Positions 25,170 to 26,662 of a DNA stretch of 26,662 nucleotides are shown one piece after another (the first letter of the stretch is position 1; every line of letters begins with the position of its first letter). Origin of the DNA: JAEUSG01 sp964590225 (lineage in GTDB: Bacteria > Fibrobacterota > OXYB2-FULL-49-7 > JAEUSG01); contig CAZPWS010000044.1 in assembly GCA_964590225.1 (NCBI GenBank), positions 1 through 26,662 on the forward strand, in the 5' to 3' direction. The position numbers and the translations under genes were made by a program. Under the pieces are notes generated by a model. The model did no database searches, was not told the origin of the DNA, and saw nothing but the letters and a program-made list of their open reading frames with translations.

Positions 25170-25175
25170 ATTATA
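25170..25175 (-). promoter_or_regulatory. Perfect -10 box for ffs in the tRNA-ffs gap
   Basis: TATAAT directly follows the discriminator base of tRNA-Ser and places transcription start at about 25163, two bases before the paired 5' end of ffs. Any -35 would fall within the T-arm of the tRNA gene (around GGTTCA, about 16 bases upstream), and that match is weak. Confidence 0.45.
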
Positions 25176-25263
25176 CGGAGAGAGTGGGATTTGAACCCAC
25201 GATACCCTTTTGGAGTATACACGATTTCCAGTCGAGCTCCTTAAACCACTCGGACATCTCTCC
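25176..25263 (-). tRNA. tRNA-Ser, anticodon GGA
   Basis: An 88-nt gene with acceptor stem GGAGAGA/TCTCTCC, D-arm TCC...GGA, anticodon loop CTGGAAA (anticodon GGA, reading UCC and UCU), and the long class II variable arm with a five-pair stem. The T-arm is GTGGG-TTCAAAT-CCCAC. CCA is not encoded and must be added. The anticodon stem (CTCGA/TCGTG) has a U28-U42 mismatch. Order tRNA-Ser-ffs-dnaX is seen in other bacteria. Confidence 0.95.
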
Positions 25264-25535
25264 ATTACAGTTACAAAGAACAGTAGTTAACAGCAATAGA
25301 AAATAACTTTTAGCTGTTATTTTCTGCAATTAATACGGATAGGCAAAAAATATGGTATGCAAGCAATTTCTTGGGAGTCGGCTATGAAGTTTCCACGCTT
25401 AGCTAACGACCTTCTCTATTTTCTAAAGTTTCAAAAAGCTGTCAATATTTTTCTGTCATTTTTATATGTGCAAAAAATATAACAATTTGTTATATTTAAT
25501 AAGACAAAAAAGAAAGGCAAATTATCTTTTATGAT
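25264..25535. other. Divergent intergenic region between tRNA-Ser and the XRE gene
   Basis: AT-rich stretch without a confident gene. It contains a perfect 10-bp inverted repeat (AGAAAATAAC at 25298-25307, GTTATTTTCT at 25316-25325) that could be an operator or a weak hairpin. It also contains a 32-codon ORF with a GGGAG site at 25384-25482 and, next to the XRE gene, a longer palindrome listed separately. Confidence 0.6.
25475..25497. promoter_or_regulatory. Perfect palindrome, probable operator of the XRE/antitoxin/toxin operon
   Basis: Arms AAATATAACAA and TTGTTATATTT flank a single central T, giving 23 bp of perfect dyad symmetry. It ends 38 bases before the XRE start codon and overlaps AT-rich -10-like sequence. 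Autoregulation through such sites is usual for XRE and RHH antitoxins; which of the two proteins binds here is not decided by sequence. Confidence 0.65.
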
Positions 25536-25874
25536 ATGGAAAAGAATAATACAATCGGTCAAAACATCCGCCAGCTTAGAAAACAAAAAGGGTGGACACA
25601 GTCGGAACTTGCTGAACAGCTTCAGTGCACGCAGGAAGTTATCGCCTATTATGAGAATGGAGAAAGAACTCCTCCAGCCAATAAAATACCGCTCTTTGCA
25701 AATATTTTAGGGATCACTATTGATGAGCTTTATGGAACAAAACCAATGAAAACAGCCAGCAAAGAAAAAAATTCAAAACTATGGAAAAAGTTCGAACAAG
25801 TGGAACATATGCAGCCTGCAGATAGAAAATTAGTTTTCCGAATGATAGATAGTCTCGCCACTCAAAAGAGGTAA
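25536..25874 (+). CDS. XRE-family (HTH_3) transcriptional regulator
   Basis: A 112-residue protein with an N-terminal Cro/CI-type helix-turn-helix (about 8-65): IGQNIRQLRKQKGWTQSELAEQL, then QEVIAYYENGERTPP and LANILGITIDELYG-like spacing. A C-terminal helical tail (about 80-110, LWKKFEQVEHMQPADRKLVFRMIDSL) probably dimerises. The ATG is chosen to give the standard HTH start; a ribosome site is weak and distant. It follows a perfect palindrome and lies two bases before the antitoxin gene, so it is likely the operon's regulator or a third component of the toxin-antitoxin unit. Confidence 0.9.
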   Translation: MEKNNTIGQNIRQLRKQKGWTQSELAEQLQCTQEVIAYYENGERTPPANKIPLFANILGITIDELYGTKPMKTASKEKNSKLWKKFEQVEHMQPADRKLVFRMIDSLATQKR

Positions 25875-25876
25875 AT

Positions 25877-26095
25877 ATGCCAGCAACATTAACAATAAAA
25901 CTTCCTGTAAAGATGAAGTCAGAACTTGATTCAATAGCAAGAAAAACTCATTTACGGAAAAATGATATAGTGATAGATGCTATTGGTAAAAGTATTGCAA
26001 GATTACAGTTCCAGAGCATAAGGGAACAGCTCATCCCTGAAGCCCAGAGCAAAGGCATCTATACAGACGATGACATTTTCAAACTCGTATCATGA
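25877..26095 (+). CDS. Ribbon-helix-helix antitoxin
   Basis: 72 residues. An N-terminal strand (TLTIKLPVKM) and two helices (SELDSIARKTHLRKNDIVIDAIGKSI, part) fit a MetJ/Arc/CopG ribbon-helix-helix fold that binds DNA. The acidic tail GIYTDDDIFKLVS is typical of the toxin-binding end of antitoxins paired with PIN toxins. AGAGGT is an excellent ribosome site. The stop overlaps the toxin start (ATGA), so the two products are probably translated in a coupled way. Confidence 0.85.
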   Translation: MPATLTIKLPVKMKSELDSIARKTHLRKNDIVIDAIGKSIARLQFQSIREQLIPEAQSKGIYTDDDIFKLVS

Positions 26096-26502
26096 ATATT
26101 TTTCTCGACACCAATGTTTTACTATCTGCATTCTACGCACATGGGGCGTGCGGTGACCTATACGATCACTGCCTCGCTTACCATACAATATTTACGAGCG
26201 AGTTTGTCCTCGAAGAGTTTCTGGACAAAGCAGAGAATAAATTGAAATTTGCTATAGAACGAACAGCACATGCAATTAAACACATCAGAACACACGCTGT
26301 TATAGTGCCAGAAGCGCAGATATCTAAACCCATATGTAAAGATAAAGACGACGATCATATTATTGCTGCCGCTGTTACGGCAAAAGCAGCTTGCATTGTT
26401 ACTGGAGATAAAGGATTCTTGGCAATAAAAAAAACATTCGGTATCTCTATCGTTTCTCCTGCCGAATTTTGGAAATTCACAGGAACGCAAACCAAAGACT
26501 AA
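26092..26502 (+). CDS. PIN-domain ribonuclease toxin (COG1569-like)
   Basis: 136 residues. PIN-domain acidic residues are in place: Asp6 in FLDTNVLLSAF, Glu41/Glu42 in EFVLEEFLDK, the CKDKDDDHIIAAA cluster (Asp84-Asp88) and Asp106 in VTGDKGFL. These would coordinate Mg or Mn for RNA cleavage. It is directly downstream of and overlapping the RHH antitoxin gene. No disruption is visible, so the toxin is probably functional; its RNA target cannot be inferred. Confidence 0.9.
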   Translation: MNIFLDTNVLLSAFYAHGACGDLYDHCLAYHTIFTSEFVLEEFLDKAENKLKFAIERTAHAIKHIRTHAVIVPEAQISKPICKDKDDDHIIAAAVTAKAACIVTGDKGFLAIKKTFGISIVSPAEFWKFTGTQTKD

Positions 26503-26571
26503 AATCCCCACCCATCCACACGCGCACAATAAAATTTACAGCCGCCCCCTTGCCGCAGGCTAAAGTCCTCG

Positions 26572-26632
26572 AAGGTGAAGAAAAGACAAAACCGCTTTTA
26601 TGGGTAAATCCCACATTCCTCACCTTTTTTTA
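26572..26632 (+). terminator. Possible weak terminator after the PIN toxin gene
   Basis: AAGGTGA (26572-26578) and TCACCTT (26620-26626) are complementary and followed by a T-run. The 41-base loop, containing a nested TGGG/CCCA pair, makes this less convincing than a compact hairpin. No gene is visible from 26503 to the window end. Confidence 0.3.
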
Positions 26633-26662
26633 TGGTTCTTTCAGTAGTTATTTGAACTGCTT

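Noticed and set aside
1..26662. CRISPR array, insertion sequence, prophage or att sites
   Set aside because: No regularly spaced repeat array, transposase, integrase or terminal repeats were seen. The tRNA-Ser 3' end is not visibly duplicated near the TA genes, so an integrated island cannot be claimed.

Overview
The window is a chromosomal segment of a bacterium of roughly 40% GC with a diderm-type, meso-diaminopimelate cell wall. MurE carries the DNPR motif, and the division set includes FtsQ, FtsL, FtsA and FtsW. I cannot assign a phylum from the sequence alone.

Most of the window (about 2.0-18.9 kb, minus strand) is a compact division and cell wall (dcw) operon. Its order is mraZ-rsmH-ftsL-ftsI-[STAS gene]-murE-murF-mraY-murD-ftsW-murG-murC-ftsQ-ftsA-ftsZ-[54-codon small ORF]-terminator. 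Nearly all junctions overlap (ATGA, GTGA or TAATG) or are separated by a few bases, so it probably forms one translationally coupled transcript. The promoter lies upstream of mraZ. Four 10-bp direct repeats there look like the operator at which MraZ controls its own operon. Unusual points are a STAS gene between ftsI and murE, an FtsI with a shortened N-terminal pedestal and two PASTA domains, a very divergent FtsQ, a long FtsZ linker, absence of murB and ddl, and an unannotated cysteine-containing small ORF after ftsZ. Beyond the terminator, and running off the window start on the same strand, is comEC (DNA uptake channel), lacking only its C-terminus.

Divergent from mraZ, a three-gene plus-strand unit (about 19.0-21.95 kb) encodes an M20 deacylase/peptidase, an exported flavodoxin-like protein and a ferric-reductase/NADPH-oxidase-type membrane flavocytochrome. 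It ends tail-to-tail, with overlapping stop codons, against a minus-strand genome-maintenance cluster: tRNA-Ser(GGA)-ffs (SRP RNA)-dnaX-ybaB-recR-pgpA. Both the flavocytochrome gene and pgpA appear to need rare CTG start codons to include their conserved N-termini.

The right end (25.3-26.66 kb) holds an accessory three-gene toxin-antitoxin-like unit: an XRE regulator behind a perfect 11-bp-arm palindrome, a ribbon-helix-helix antitoxin and a PIN-domain toxin. I found no CRISPR array, insertion sequence, phage gene or recognisable large new system. The most original points are the small ORF, the STAS gene, the FtsI architecture and the start-codon and slippage observations.
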